Origin: Aequoribacter fuscus
GTDB lineage: Bacteria; Pseudomonadota; Gammaproteobacteria; Pseudomonadales; Halieaceae
Reading direction: 5' to 3'
Length of the DNA stretch: 64,000 nucleotides
NCBI RefSeq assembly: GCF_009910365.1
Contig: NZ_CP036423.1
Span: 1,984,001-2,048,000, forward strand
Of the stretch, positions 44,409 through 53,718 are shown in pieces. A model generated the notes under the pieces. The model was not told the DNA's origin and made no database searches. It worked only from the letters and a program-made list of their open reading frames with translations. Both the position numbers and the translations under genes were made by a program. The first letter of the stretch is position 1; each line of letters begins with the position of its first letter.

Positions 44409-47030
44409 ATGTCGCCAGCAAACACCTCATCAAATACCGAATCACTTCGTAAACATGTAAAATTGCTGGGGCGTTTGCTGGGAGAAATTATCTCCGAGGC
44501 GGAAGGAGAGGCCTTTTACGAAACGGTCGAAGCCATTCGGCGCTTATCAAAATCCGCGCGCGCAAAAAACGACTTTGAAGATCTTCAGCATCTCTTGTCG
44601 CCCATTTCTAACGAAAAAGCCTTGGGCGTTGCACGTGCGTTTGGTCAATTTCTGACTCTCGCGAATATCGCCGACCAACACCACTCAACCAGCCATGACT
44701 TCGGCCAAAATCCTGCGGCGATACTGCGCGAAGCGGCGAGCAAATTGCAAAATATCGATGCCAGGCAGCAAGTGCTAGAGGACGCTCTCGACAATCTGAA
44801 GATCGATTTGGTCTTGACTGCTCACCCTACCGAAATTATTCGGCGCACGATGATTAATAAGTACGCTGAAATCGATCAGTGCTTGGGCATGCTAGAGCAT
44901 GAAGACACTCCGAGTAAGCAAGTCAAAATTGTCGCCCGTTTGCGCTCGTTAATCACTCAAATTTGGTACAGCCGTGATTTCCGCGTGAATCGCCCCTCGC
45001 CAATCGACGAGGCTAAAGGGGGTTATGCAGTCGTTGAACGCAGTCTGTGGCAAGCCGTTCCAGACTTCTTACGAGAGCTCGACCTGATGCGTGAACAGCT
45101 CAATTTACCTGAAGCCAAGCTTGATTGGACGCCGGTAAAGTTTTCCAGCTGGATGGGCGGCGACCGTGACGGCAACCCCAATGTCACGGCAGCCATCACG
45201 CAAGAAACACTGCTTTTAAGTCAGTGGCAAGCCGCCGATTTACTCAGCCACGACTTAAATACCTTAATCGAGGAACTCTCAGTTACCGAGTGTAATCAAA
45301 GTGTGCGCGATCACGTGGGCGACGCACACGAGCCATATCGCAGCCTATTGCGGCCTTTGCGCGATCTGTTGGAAAAACAGAGAACTGCCTTGATGCACGC
45401 GATCAAAGATGACAAAGCGGCACCAATCCCCCTCACTAAAGCACAGGTCTTGGCACCGCTCGAACTCACTTACACTTCGCTGCACGAGTGCGGCATGAGC
45501 ATCATCGCAAAAGGCTTGCTGCTGGATGTCATTCGACGAGTTCACGCGTTCGGCCCGCACTTGGTCACGTTAGACATTCGGCAAGAATCGGGGCGTCATA
45601 GCCAAGCCATAGCCGAAATTGTGGCGGCGCTCGGCCTGGGAGACTATCACCAATGGACCGAATCTGAACGCTGCGAATTCCTGCTAAAGGAGCTAAACAA
45701 TCCGCGTCCTTTACTTCCTCGCTCATTCACTGGAAGCAATGAAGTCAACGAAGTGTTGCAGACGACGCGAGTCATCGCGAGTCACCCGCGCGAGGCCTTC
45801 GGCGCCTATGTGATCTCGATGGCCTCCTCCGCGTCTGACGTGTTAAGCGTATACCTGCTGATGAAAGAGGCTGGGTGCCAAAGTATGCTACCCGTCGCGC
45901 CTTTATTCGAAACGCTCAGCGATCTCCAAAACGCCCAGAGCGTTGTGCAACAACTCTTCGAGCTCGAAGGGTTTTGTGATTACATCAAACATTACATGAT
46001 GGTTATGATCGGATATTCCGACTCGGCAAAAGATGCTGGCGTTCTCGCTGCCTCTTGGGCTCAGTATCAGGCGCAAGAAGCGCTCATTAAAACCTGTCAA
46101 GCCAAAGGGGTAGCACTAACCTTATTCCATGGCCGAGGTGGCACAATAGGGCGAGGTGGAGCTCCCGCCCAAGCCGCTCTTTTGTCGCAACCACCCGGTT
46201 CATTAGCACAGGGACTGCGCGTCACCGAGCAAGGTGAGATGATCCGAACCAAACTAGGCCTACCTGCGCTTGCAGGTAACACCCTTGCTCTTTACAGCAG
46301 TGCAATTTTGCAGGCAAACGTTTCACCACCACCAAAACCCAAGCAAGAATGGCGAGAGCTGATGCACGGGCTTGCGGACGCATCTTGCCAGCACTACCGT
46401 GACTACGTGCGCCACAACCCAGACTTCTTGGTGTACTTTCGAGAAGCCACCCCAGAACAAGAGCTGGCAAATTTGCCGCTGGGATCGCGGCCAGCGCGAC
46501 GCCGTTCGGGCGGTGGCATAGAAACTCTGCGCGCTATTCCCTGGATTTTTGCTTGGTCACAAAACCGTTTGTTGCTGCCCGCCTGGCTCGGCGCCGGTCA
46601 GGCGCTTGCTGAGGCAATTAAGGACTCTAACCATCAATCTGTCATTCAACAAATGATCGCCGACTGGCCTTTCTTTAGAACGCGCATCTCGATGCTTGAA
46701 ATGGTATTTGCCAAAGCTGACCTGCTGATCGCCGAATACTACGACGACACCTTGGTCAGTGCGGACTATTTGCCGCTAGGTATTGCGTTGAGGCAACAAC
46801 TTCAGCAAGATGCGACCACTGTGCTGGACTTGCTCAATCAAGACCAGCTGCTCCAACACGATGAGTGGGGTAAAGAATCGATTCGCTTGCGTAACATATA
46901 CACGGCTCCGCTCAATTTACTTCAAGCAGAGCTTCTGCGTCGCGAGCGAAATCAGAACGACACCTTAGTAGAGCAAGCCATCATGGTCAGCATTGCGGGT
47001 GTCGCGGCGGGAATGAGGAACACAGGCTAG
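44409..47030 (+). CDS. ppc: Phosphoenolpyruvate carboxylase
   Basis: 873 residues from the ATG at 44409, preceded by AAAGGT-type ribosome site; the ORF can be extended inside hexR to 44304 but that is out of gene context. Catalytic pieces: VLTAHPTEIIRRT (His), SWMGGDRDGNPNVT, GYSDSAKDAGVLAA and FHGRGGTIGRGGAPAQ. Makes oxaloacetate from PEP; 873 residues is close to the usual 880. Just downstream of hexR. Confidence 0.96.
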   Translation: MSPANTSSNTESLRKHVKLLGRLLGEIISEAEGEAFYETVEAIRRLSKSARAKNDFEDLQHLLSPISNEKALGVARAFGQFLTLANIADQHHSTSHDFGQNPAAILREAASKLQNIDARQQVLEDALDNLKIDLVLTAHPTEIIRRTMINKYAEIDQCLGMLEHEDTPSKQVKIVARLRSLITQIWYSRDFRVNRPSPIDEAKGGYAVVERSLWQAVPDFLRELDLMREQLNLPEAKLDWTPVKFSSWMGGDRDGNPNVTAAITQETLLLSQWQAADLLSHDLNTLIEELSVTECNQSVRDHVGDAHEPYRSLLRPLRDLLEKQRTALMHAIKDDKAAPIPLTKAQVLAPLELTYTSLHECGMSIIAKGLLLDVIRRVHAFGPHLVTLDIRQESGRHSQAIAEIVAALGLGDYHQWTESERCEFLLKELNNPRPLLPRSFTGSNEVNEVLQTTRVIASHPREAFGAYVISMASSASDVLSVYLLMKEAGCQSMLPVAPLFETLSDLQNAQSVVQQLFELEGFCDYIKHYMMVMIGYSDSAKDAGVLAASWAQYQAQEALIKTCQAKGVALTLFHGRGGTIGRGGAPAQAALLSQPPGSLAQGLRVTEQGEMIRTKLGLPALAGNTLALYSSAILQANVSPPPKPKQEWRELMHGLADASCQHYRDYVRHNPDFLVYFREATPEQELANLPLGSRPARRRSGGGIETLRAIPWIFAWSQNRLLLPAWLGAGQALAEAIKDSNHQSVIQQMIADWPFFRTRISMLEMVFAKADLLIAEYYDDTLVSADYLPLGIALRQQLQQDATTVLDLLNQDQLLQHDEWGKESIRLRNIYTAPLNLLQAELLRRERNQNDTLVEQAIMVSIAGVAAGMRNTG

Positions 47031-47650
47031 TGGCATTTGTAGTAGGGATTGCGGGCGGCTCATGCAGCGGAAAGACGACACTCGCTCGAGCGCTGACGGA
47101 GTACTACCAGGCTAAGCAGGGTGTCAATGCAACACTGCTGATGCAGGATTCTTACTACGCAGATCTCACGGGCATGACAAAAGCAGAGCGTGATAGAGTC
47201 AACTTTGATCACCCGTCGGCCCTTGATTTCGATTTGATGCGCGATCAGCTAGCACTGCTCAGAGCTGGCGATACCATCCAGTGCCCGGTTTATGACTTCG
47301 CTCAACACCAACGCTGTGTGCAAACCGAACCGATTCACTCGGCAGATATCGTCATTGTTGAGGGCACTCTAGTGCTCGAGCAATCAATATTGCACCCTCT
47401 GCTGGATCTCCGTGTATTCGTGCACGCCGACGAAGCACTGCGCCTCGCGCGGCGTATAGAGCGTGATGTGGAGCATCGAGGCCGCACCCAAGCGTTTGCT
47501 CACGCACAATTTAACGAAACTGTTGCCCCTATGCACAACGCATTTGTGGAACCCTCCCGCGCACACGCCAACATCCTAATCGACGGCAGTAAACCCACTG
47601 AGCAGGCCCTAGAAGAAGTCTTACAGCACATCCCCCCGCCTCTGCAATAA
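47030..47650 (+). CDS. Uridine kinase-like P-loop nucleoside kinase
   Basis: A 206-residue kinase of the uridine kinase/phosphoribulokinase fold. GTG start at 47030 overlapping the ppc TAG (TAGTG), which suggests coupling. Walker A GIAGGSCSGKTTLARAL, DSYYADLTGMTKAERDRVNFDHP and the PVYDFAQHQR substrate loop are uridine-kinase-like. Phosphorylation of uridine or cytidine is inferred from the motifs; the exact substrate is not certain. Confidence 0.8.
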   Translation: MAFVVGIAGGSCSGKTTLARALTEYYQAKQGVNATLLMQDSYYADLTGMTKAERDRVNFDHPSALDFDLMRDQLALLRAGDTIQCPVYDFAQHQRCVQTEPIHSADIVIVEGTLVLEQSILHPLLDLRVFVHADEALRLARRIERDVEHRGRTQAFAHAQFNETVAPMHNAFVEPSRAHANILIDGSKPTEQALEEVLQHIPPPLQ

Positions 47651-47826
47651 ACACGCTACCAGCAGTCATTCAGTTCGTGCTCGCAGTCCTTTCGTAATTG
47701 TATGAACGAAGTTGCGAGTTGATTCAATCAGAATTGACTTGATTGCTCGGCCAAAATGAGTGAGCCTTAAACGTTGTTGTTAACACCGTATACATAACGC
47801 AAGCTTAAAAATAAGGAGAGTAGTTT

Positions 47827-48597
47827 ATGTCTGAAGAAAGTCCCGTATTGGTGGATGTTGCCGATGGCATCATGGTCATCACCCTCAACCGACCCGCCGC
47901 AAAAAATGCGGTTAACAAAGCCCTAGCGGAAGGTGTCGCGGCAGCGATCGATCAACTCGAAAGCTCACCCGATATCCACGTTGCGATCTTAACAGGCGCC
48001 GGTGGCACATTCTGTTCAGGTATGGACCTAAAAGGTTTTGTTCGTGGTGAGACACCCATGATTGCAGGTCGCGGATTTGCAGGCCTGTGCGAGTATCGCT
48101 GCGCCAAACCTTTGATTGCAGCCGTTGAAGGCTATGCCTTGGCCGGTGGTTTCGAACTTGCTATCAGCTGCGACCTGATCGTTGCCTCAGATGCCTCTAA
48201 ATTCGGTATTCCTGAAGTTAAGCGTGGCCTCGCAGCCGCCGCAGGTGGCTTAGTGAAATTGCCCAAGCAAATTCCTCAACGCATCGCCAAAGAGTGGGCG
48301 CTGACCGGTGATTTCGTGAGCGCCGGACGCGCGTACGAGCTGGGCCTCATTAACCAAGTCGTCGCAGCAGGAACGGCACTCGAGGGCGCCAAGGCCCTGG
48401 CTGCCAAGATCGCTGCCAATGGCCCGCTCGCGGTAGCCAAAAGTAAAGAAGTGGTCGACAACGCCCAAGACTGGACCAGCGACGTCATGTTCGCCAAGCA
48501 AAACGAAATCGTGCTGCCAGTCATGACCAGCGAAGATGCAATCGAAGGAGCCACTGCTTTCGCCGAAAAACGTGCACCCGTTTGGAAAGGTCGCTAA
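47827..48597 (+). CDS. Enoyl-CoA hydratase/isomerase family protein
   Basis: A 256-residue crotonase. Motifs GAGGTFCSGMDLKGF (oxyanion hole), GYALAGGFELAISCDLIVAS and FGIPEVKRGLAAAAGGLVKL. Translation starts with AGGAGAG ribosome site. Ends 10 bp before the thiolase gene, a typical beta-oxidation-like pair. Substrate not decided. Confidence 0.88.
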   Translation: MSEESPVLVDVADGIMVITLNRPAAKNAVNKALAEGVAAAIDQLESSPDIHVAILTGAGGTFCSGMDLKGFVRGETPMIAGRGFAGLCEYRCAKPLIAAVEGYALAGGFELAISCDLIVASDASKFGIPEVKRGLAAAAGGLVKLPKQIPQRIAKEWALTGDFVSAGRAYELGLINQVVAAGTALEGAKALAAKIAANGPLAVAKSKEVVDNAQDWTSDVMFAKQNEIVLPVMTSEDAIEGATAFAEKRAPVWKGR

Positions 48598-48607
48598 GGA
48601 GAATATC

Positions 48608-49840
48608 ATGGCAGAAGCATGGATTATTGACGCCTGTCGCACTCCGCGCGGCATTGGTAAAAAAGGCAAAGGCGCTCTCGCGGACCAGCATCCTCAACAT
48701 CTTGGTGCTACCGTATTGGCCGCTATTGCCGAACGCAATCAACTCAATACCGCAGAAGTTGACGACATCATTTTTGGCACCAGCTCACAGCGCGGTCAGC
48801 AAGGCGGCGATTTAGCCCGTATGGCAGCACTGGACGCCGGCTACGACACGCGCGCCTCTGGCGTAACGCTCGACCGCTTCTGTGGGTCTGGCATCACATC
48901 GGTCAACATGGCCGCGGCATCCATCATGAGTGGCTTTGAAGATTTAGTCATCGCTGGTGGTTGTGAGATGATGTCGACCTTCGGTTCAGATCCAACGCAA
49001 TCGCCCTTTATCGACAGCGACAACCTGCGTTTGCGAGAGCGTCATCCCCAGCCCCATCAGGGAATTTGCGCGGACGTTATTGCCACCTTGGAAGGCATTG
49101 ATCGTACCGCACTTGATGCGTTGGCAGTTGTCTCACAGCAGCGAGCAGATTACGCGATCAAGAATGGGCATTTCGCCAAAAGCTTGATCCCTGTCTATCG
49201 ACCAGATGGTTCGCTAGCACTGGATCATGAAGAGTTCCCGCGTCCCAGCACAACGCTTGAATCGCTCTCTGCACTGCAACCGTCGTTTGCTCCAATGGCG
49301 GACTACCCGCTAAACGAGGCAGGCACGACCTATAAACAGTTGGTGCATCAGGCTTATCCTGGCTTAGATATCAAACACGTGCATCACGCAGGCAACTCTT
49401 CAGGCGTAGTCGACGGCGCTGCGGCTATTCTGATGGCCTCACCTGACTATGCGAAAGCTCACGGTATGAAACCTCGCGCCCGTATTGTTGCTATGGCGAA
49501 TATGGGTGACTCACCCGAGCTTATGCTGAACGCCCCGGTTCCAGCCGCTAAAAAAGTACTGCAAAAGGCCGGCATGAAAATTTCGGATATCGATTTGTTT
49601 GAAATCAACGAAGCCTTCGCGATTGTTGCCGAGAAGTTTATTCGCGATTTAAATCTTGATCGCGACAAGGTAAACGTCAACGGTGGCGCCATGGCACTTG
49701 GCCACCCGATCGGTGCAACCGGTTCGATTCTAATCGGTACGATTCTGGATGAACTCGAGCGTCGCGACCTACAGTTTGGCTTGGTCACGATGTGTGCCGC
49801 CGGTGGTATGGCGCCCGCGATTATTATCGAACGCGTCTAA
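48608..49840 (+). CDS. Acetyl-CoA acetyltransferase (thiolase)
   Basis: 410 residues from the ATG at 48608; an earlier in-frame start lies inside the crotonase gene and is rejected. Thiolase motifs: nucleophile Cys in LDRFCGSGITSVN, NEAFA (EINEAFAIVAEKF), GGAMALGHPIGATGS and the late Cys in CAAGGMAPAIIIER. Cleaves or forms 3-ketoacyl-CoA; works with the crotonase just upstream. No signal peptide. Confidence 0.92.
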   Translation: MAEAWIIDACRTPRGIGKKGKGALADQHPQHLGATVLAAIAERNQLNTAEVDDIIFGTSSQRGQQGGDLARMAALDAGYDTRASGVTLDRFCGSGITSVNMAAASIMSGFEDLVIAGGCEMMSTFGSDPTQSPFIDSDNLRLRERHPQPHQGICADVIATLEGIDRTALDALAVVSQQRADYAIKNGHFAKSLIPVYRPDGSLALDHEEFPRPSTTLESLSALQPSFAPMADYPLNEAGTTYKQLVHQAYPGLDIKHVHHAGNSSGVVDGAAAILMASPDYAKAHGMKPRARIVAMANMGDSPELMLNAPVPAAKKVLQKAGMKISDIDLFEINEAFAIVAEKFIRDLNLDRDKVNVNGGAMALGHPIGATGSILIGTILDELERRDLQFGLVTMCAAGGMAPAIIIERV

Positions 49841-49848
49841 ACCCTCGC

Positions 49849-49883
49849 GGGTAGGGCTCGTGAGAGCCTTACCCCATTCTTTC
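49849..49883 (+). terminator. Rho-independent terminator after the thiolase
   Basis: GGGTAGGGCTC pairs with GAGCCTTACCC over 11 base pairs (one G-U) with a GTGA loop, followed by a mixed T-rich tail (CATTCTTTCTT). Eight bp past the thiolase stop. Confidence 0.7.
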
Positions 49884-49914
49884 TTGCACTATTGAACACG
49901 ACAATACTCGAGCG

Positions 49915-50901
49915 CTAACTCAGATAATTCGCCAAAACCGGCACTTCCGCCAGGCTTCTGACAGCGTCATTGAGATGGGTGCAGCCTTCGGTTCGCGCTA
50001 GGCGTTTTAGCACGGTTGTTCTTAGCTCCTTCACCGGGGTCCCAATCAGACGTTCAAGATTCGCGATCGCATTGGGGCACTCGGGGTAAGGCAGAATGTG
50101 CGGATCAGCGTCAAGACGCGCAAGAGTCCCGTTTGCCGCGTCGATATAGGCCTGCAAACAATACTCATGAACGGCCACGCGGGAGCCATCTGCCCGACTC
50201 GCTGTGTCCTGAAAATAGACTTCAGCTCGAGTGATGTTGCCCTCAGACCAGACGTCTATTCGACGCGCGCGCCGCATCGAGGTTTCACAGTATTCGGCCA
50301 TTACAGGCCATCCATCAGGGTCTTCAGGGTTCACTAAAGACTTTACTACTGCACACCGTTCGCTGGTGGTACTGCCTAACTCACCCGATAATGAGGTCGA
50401 GCCCTCTGCAAAACCGAGACAAACGTTCATCATCGTTTGTCTTAAACTCGGATCTTCAACCACCTGAATATTAAAATCGTCCACATAGCCCGGACGTTGT
50501 GTAAACGCCCAACCCGCAATCAAACTGGCGCCAGACAAGTCATCGAGCAATAAATACAGTGGCGTACCCGCTTTGCGCTCGTCTGGAAAGCGCTCTTGCA
50601 AGACTGCACGCAAGTAAGCTCCGCCGGTGAATCCTGCGAGAGCACTTACATCGCAACGACGACAGCATGACTCAATAGACAATATCTTTCGATCCATGGT
50701 GACGCTCGCCGTGAAGTCGTCTTGCACCAGCACTTGTATCGGGTGGTCTTGCTCCGTGGTTAAAATGTCGCGCCCACAGCCTACAAACTGCATAGGGCGC
50801 TCTTCGCCATCCGGCCATGTCATATCAATGTGGGTGGTTCGCCTTACCGAATTGGGGCGGCGTAAAGGGCTGTGCCCATAAGGTGTGGGCAGCTGCTTCA
50901 C
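49915..50901 (-). CDS. DUF2889 protein
   Basis: A 328-residue protein of the DUF2889 family: HSPLRRPNSVRRTTHIDMTW at the N-terminus and GLIAGWAFTQRPGYVDDF-like central segments. Genes of this family accompany acyl-CoA and aromatic/steroid degradation clusters but the biochemical role is not established. Last gene of a three-gene minus-strand set, with a 4-bp overlap with the preceding thioesterase. Confidence 0.82.
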   Translation of the reverse strand: MKQLPTPYGHSPLRRPNSVRRTTHIDMTWPDGEERPMQFVGCGRDILTTEQDHPIQVLVQDDFTASVTMDRKILSIESCCRRCDVSALAGFTGGAYLRAVLQERFPDERKAGTPLYLLLDDLSGASLIAGWAFTQRPGYVDDFNIQVVEDPSLRQTMMNVCLGFAEGSTSLSGELGSTTSERCAVVKSLVNPEDPDGWPVMAEYCETSMRRARRIDVWSEGNITRAEVYFQDTASRADGSRVAVHEYCLQAYIDAANGTLARLDADPHILPYPECPNAIANLERLIGTPVKELRTTVLKRLARTEGCTHLNDAVRSLAEVPVLANYLS

Positions 50902-51371
50902 TCTTGTACCTCAACACCCTCAAGATTCATTAAGAATTGACCAGCCGCCTGGCGCAATTCGTCGCTCATGGGCGAACTCTTGCCATTTTCACCATTGGCA
51001 ATCGTCGATTGATTGACCGCTACGCAATCGCCCTGCTCATTAAACATCGCGCAACTCAGCGTATACGAACTTGACCCAATACGCATAACGCCGACGCCGA
51101 TCGTGACATCCGATGGGTAATTCATTTCTGCTAAGTAGAATATGTGGGTCGCGACCAACATCAATCGATCTCGACGCTCAAAATGACTCAAGTTGTCTGA
51201 TTTATGCAAGGCCAGATTAAAGCGTATTCTCGACTCTTCGAATAGCCGGGCAAAGGCGACATTGTTGATGTGCGCCAATACATCACAATCGCCATATCGG
51301 GTGCTGAGTTTTATAGTGAATGGATAGCGGACTAAATCGCATTGAAAGCTTTGATACCGCATATTACGCAT
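50898..51371 (-). CDS. Hotdog-fold acyl-CoA thioesterase
   Basis: 157 residues with a 4HBT-like hotdog signature: TRYGDCDVLAHINNVAFARLFEESRIRFN, where the conserved Asp/Asn near residue 28-36 is catalytic in the family. Start may be Met1 or Met4. Overlaps the upstream PaaI-like gene by 8 bp. Confidence 0.85.
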   Translation of the reverse strand: MRNMRYQSFQCDLVRYPFTIKLSTRYGDCDVLAHINNVAFARLFEESRIRFNLALHKSDNLSHFERRDRLMLVATHIFYLAEMNYPSDVTIGVGVMRIGSSSYTLSCAMFNEQGDCVAVNQSTIANGENGKSSPMSDELRQAAGQFLMNLEGVEVQE

Positions 51372-51816
51372 CCCTTACCGACTCCTTACCTTTGCGGATT
51401 TCAGCCGATTTCATCACAGCGTCTGCATGCCCTACCACTTGCCCATCCACAACATAATCGCAAGTAGAAAACACCAGTTCGCGGCCCTCTTTTGTTACTT
51501 TAGCGCGTACTTCAAGCCACGCCCCTACTGGAACACTGGTATAAAAATTCATGTTAAAGCTAATATGAACGCTGAAGCGATTGATTCCTTTACGCATGCT
51601 GATCGCGTGCCCCGTAGCGATATCACCTAGGGTCATCAAAAAACCACCGTGTGCCATCGGCCCGCCGTTGCGATAGTCATCTAGCACCCAAGCACCAATA
51701 TCAACACTATCGGCGTGTTCGCGGTAATACACCTCTAAATTATCGACGAATGGGACCGGCACCTCGAAAGCACAAGGGACAAAACCCTCGGGGACAAAAC
51801 GTTTACTCATACACAA
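51364..51816 (-). CDS. PaaI-type thioesterase
   Basis: 150 residues. Hotdog fold with GGPMAHGGFLMTLGDIATGHAI, the PaaI/HGG-type active-site helix, and NFYTSVPVGAWLEVRAKVTKEGRE. Heads the operon with the second thioesterase and DUF2889 gene; all overlap. Confidence 0.88.
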   Translation of the reverse strand: MCMSKRFVPEGFVPCAFEVPVPFVDNLEVYYREHADSVDIGAWVLDDYRNGGPMAHGGFLMTLGDIATGHAISMRKGINRFSVHISFNMNFYTSVPVGAWLEVRAKVTKEGRELVFSTCDYVVDGQVVGHADAVMKSAEIRKGKESVRDA

Positions 51817-51887
51817 GAACTCACAACCAAAACGCTACTTTAGCAAGAGCGATCGTCAAACCCTACCGCATTACTTTGAACACACTG

Positions 51888-53417
51888 TCACACAATAGAG
51901 AATGTGTTGACCGGTTGACCCACGTTTACTGCGATCTGAGCGCCCAGAGCTAGTTCACCCATTCTTTGCATCACGTCAGGATCTGGTGATACGGCAATCG
52001 CCCGATGTCCTGTTGCCGCGCTTCGACCAATCGCAATGGCAACCTGGGGTTGATCGCCTCTGTAAATCACTGTGTAGGTTTCTAGGTTGTACTGACCAGC
52101 GGGTTCCAGATCCAGAGAAACAGATCCAATGGCATCAAGTTCAGTCTGTGCACGGCTGTTGCTGTTCTCAGGCCAACCGCAGGGCTCCGTCGAATAAATA
52201 CCGACCGAGTGTTTTGACATGTACCCCCCATTAGCGCCCACTAGGGCAAAAGCTCCACGATCAGCACGAGCGCACGCTACCGCCTCAGCAATACCGTGCA
52301 TCGAGTAGTTATTGCCGGGACCACCAAAATAGGGGAGCCCACCAGTAAGGGTATAAGGCACATCCCCATTAAGGGGCAATCCGAAATAATCCAGGGCGTT
52401 GAATACCGCGATTGGGAAGCAGCTATAACAATCGACGTAGCGCATGTCAGCAAAGGTCTTTCCAGCGGCAGCCAGTGCGACGTCGTAAGCACTGTGCATG
52501 GCAGGACTTACACCTAAATCGGGACGTTCCAACACAACCCTCTCAACGGTATCGGCGTAGCCATGGACATACACCCGCTTATCGTCAGCAATACCCAACG
52601 AATCGGCAAGCGCGCTTGACACTATAACCACCGCGGCACCCTGATTCACCCAGTCCCTTGCTACAACGCTTTTGGGATGCGGATCGCCCACCATACGATT
52701 GCGCTCGGTAATTGTGGCGATTTCGGTTGCGCTCAGGGTTTTTTGACTCATCGCATAAGGGTTGCTGGCCGCCACTTCTGTAAACGGCGCGAACAATGCT
52801 CCCATTTGCAAAGCGTAATCTTCGGAAGAAAGCCCCAGACTTAACCTTCGGGCTTGTTCGAGCAAGGGATAAACCGATACGGGCACAGCACCACCGTGGC
52901 GCTGTAGCTCGGTTTCAGTCATAAAATCGGTATTCATGCCGGGATCATTCACGGGGTAATCGCTGTGCTGAGTCCAATCCCAAGATTGCCCCTCCGCTTT
53001 TGCCTTGCGCATGGTGGCGATGGCCTCGGCACCACAAATGACCGCGGCGCGAATCTCGCCCGCAGCAATACGGGAACCAAAAATACCAACCCATTTCTGT
53101 GGTTCGTTACCACAGGCGCCCGAGTGGTTGACCTCAGCACCAGAAATGTTCAGTCGATCGGCAATACACCCCGCGAAATTATCGGGCCACCCAAAGGGTG
53201 CCAACACAGGCTGTACAGCCTTGGGAACAGAATCAGGAAAGGTGCGAATCACGGTCATAGCGTCAAGGTTGGAAACAATGTCGGCGCCCGCATTGGCTAT
53301 GGCTAGCTCTACCGCTCTCGAAGCAAGTTCAACGGCTGTTAAGCCATCGTAATCTGTGGCATCCAAACGTTCCACAATTTGCCCAACACCCACAATAACT
53401 GGCGTACTGTTCCGCAT
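51888..53417 (-). CDS. SCP-x-type thiolase-like protein (acetyl-CoA acetyltransferase family)
   Basis: A 509-residue thiolase-like protein with an extra C-terminal domain, the form usually annotated acetyl-CoA acetyltransferase in sterol/steroid-degradation neighbourhoods. N-terminal half with VIVGVGQIVERLDATDYDGL and NHSGACGNEPQKW (Cys in the nucleophile region is shifted compared with classical thiolases), GLPYFGGPGNNYSMHGIAEAV near 370, and a C-terminal beta domain. It is 71 bp upstream of the thioesterase set on the same strand. Substrate unknown. Confidence 0.82.
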   Translation of the reverse strand: MRNSTPVIVGVGQIVERLDATDYDGLTAVELASRAVELAIANAGADIVSNLDAMTVIRTFPDSVPKAVQPVLAPFGWPDNFAGCIADRLNISGAEVNHSGACGNEPQKWVGIFGSRIAAGEIRAAVICGAEAIATMRKAKAEGQSWDWTQHSDYPVNDPGMNTDFMTETELQRHGGAVPVSVYPLLEQARRLSLGLSSEDYALQMGALFAPFTEVAASNPYAMSQKTLSATEIATITERNRMVGDPHPKSVVARDWVNQGAAVVIVSSALADSLGIADDKRVYVHGYADTVERVVLERPDLGVSPAMHSAYDVALAAAGKTFADMRYVDCYSCFPIAVFNALDYFGLPLNGDVPYTLTGGLPYFGGPGNNYSMHGIAEAVACARADRGAFALVGANGGYMSKHSVGIYSTEPCGWPENSNSRAQTELDAIGSVSLDLEPAGQYNLETYTVIYRGDQPQVAIAIGRSAATGHRAIAVSPDPDVMQRMGELALGAQIAVNVGQPVNTFSIV

Positions 53418-53505
53418 GTCTATCCCTCAATGAATCGTCGTGCCCTAGTGTATCGAAATTAGCCACGTTGAGGAGGTCAGTAACGAACAGATGAAGCGTT
53501 TCAGC

Positions 53506-53533
53506 AAAAAAAACGCCGGTTAACAAACCGGCG
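53506..53533 (-). terminator. Rho-independent terminator after pxpC
   Basis: On the minus strand CGCCGGTT / AACCGGCG with a TGTT loop followed by eight T residues, about 190 bp past the pxpC stop. The sequence between pxpC and this hairpin (53534-53718) shows nothing recognisable. Confidence 0.75.
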
Positions 53534-53718
53534 CAAGTAATGTGTACTGGATGGAACACGGTGATAAAAGCAAACACCGTGCCACAATCCACAAAACGAG
53601 TGAAACCTCAGTCGAAGTCGACAATTTCCCGATAAAAGTAACTCGATACCCGCAATGACCCCGGTCAAGACGCACCAAGAACTGGCTTGACGCACCAAAA
53701 TAGACAGCTCGCAGATTG

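Noticed and set aside
53534-53718. Possible small gene between pxpC and its terminator
   Set aside because: No frame has both a plausible start and recognisable coding character.
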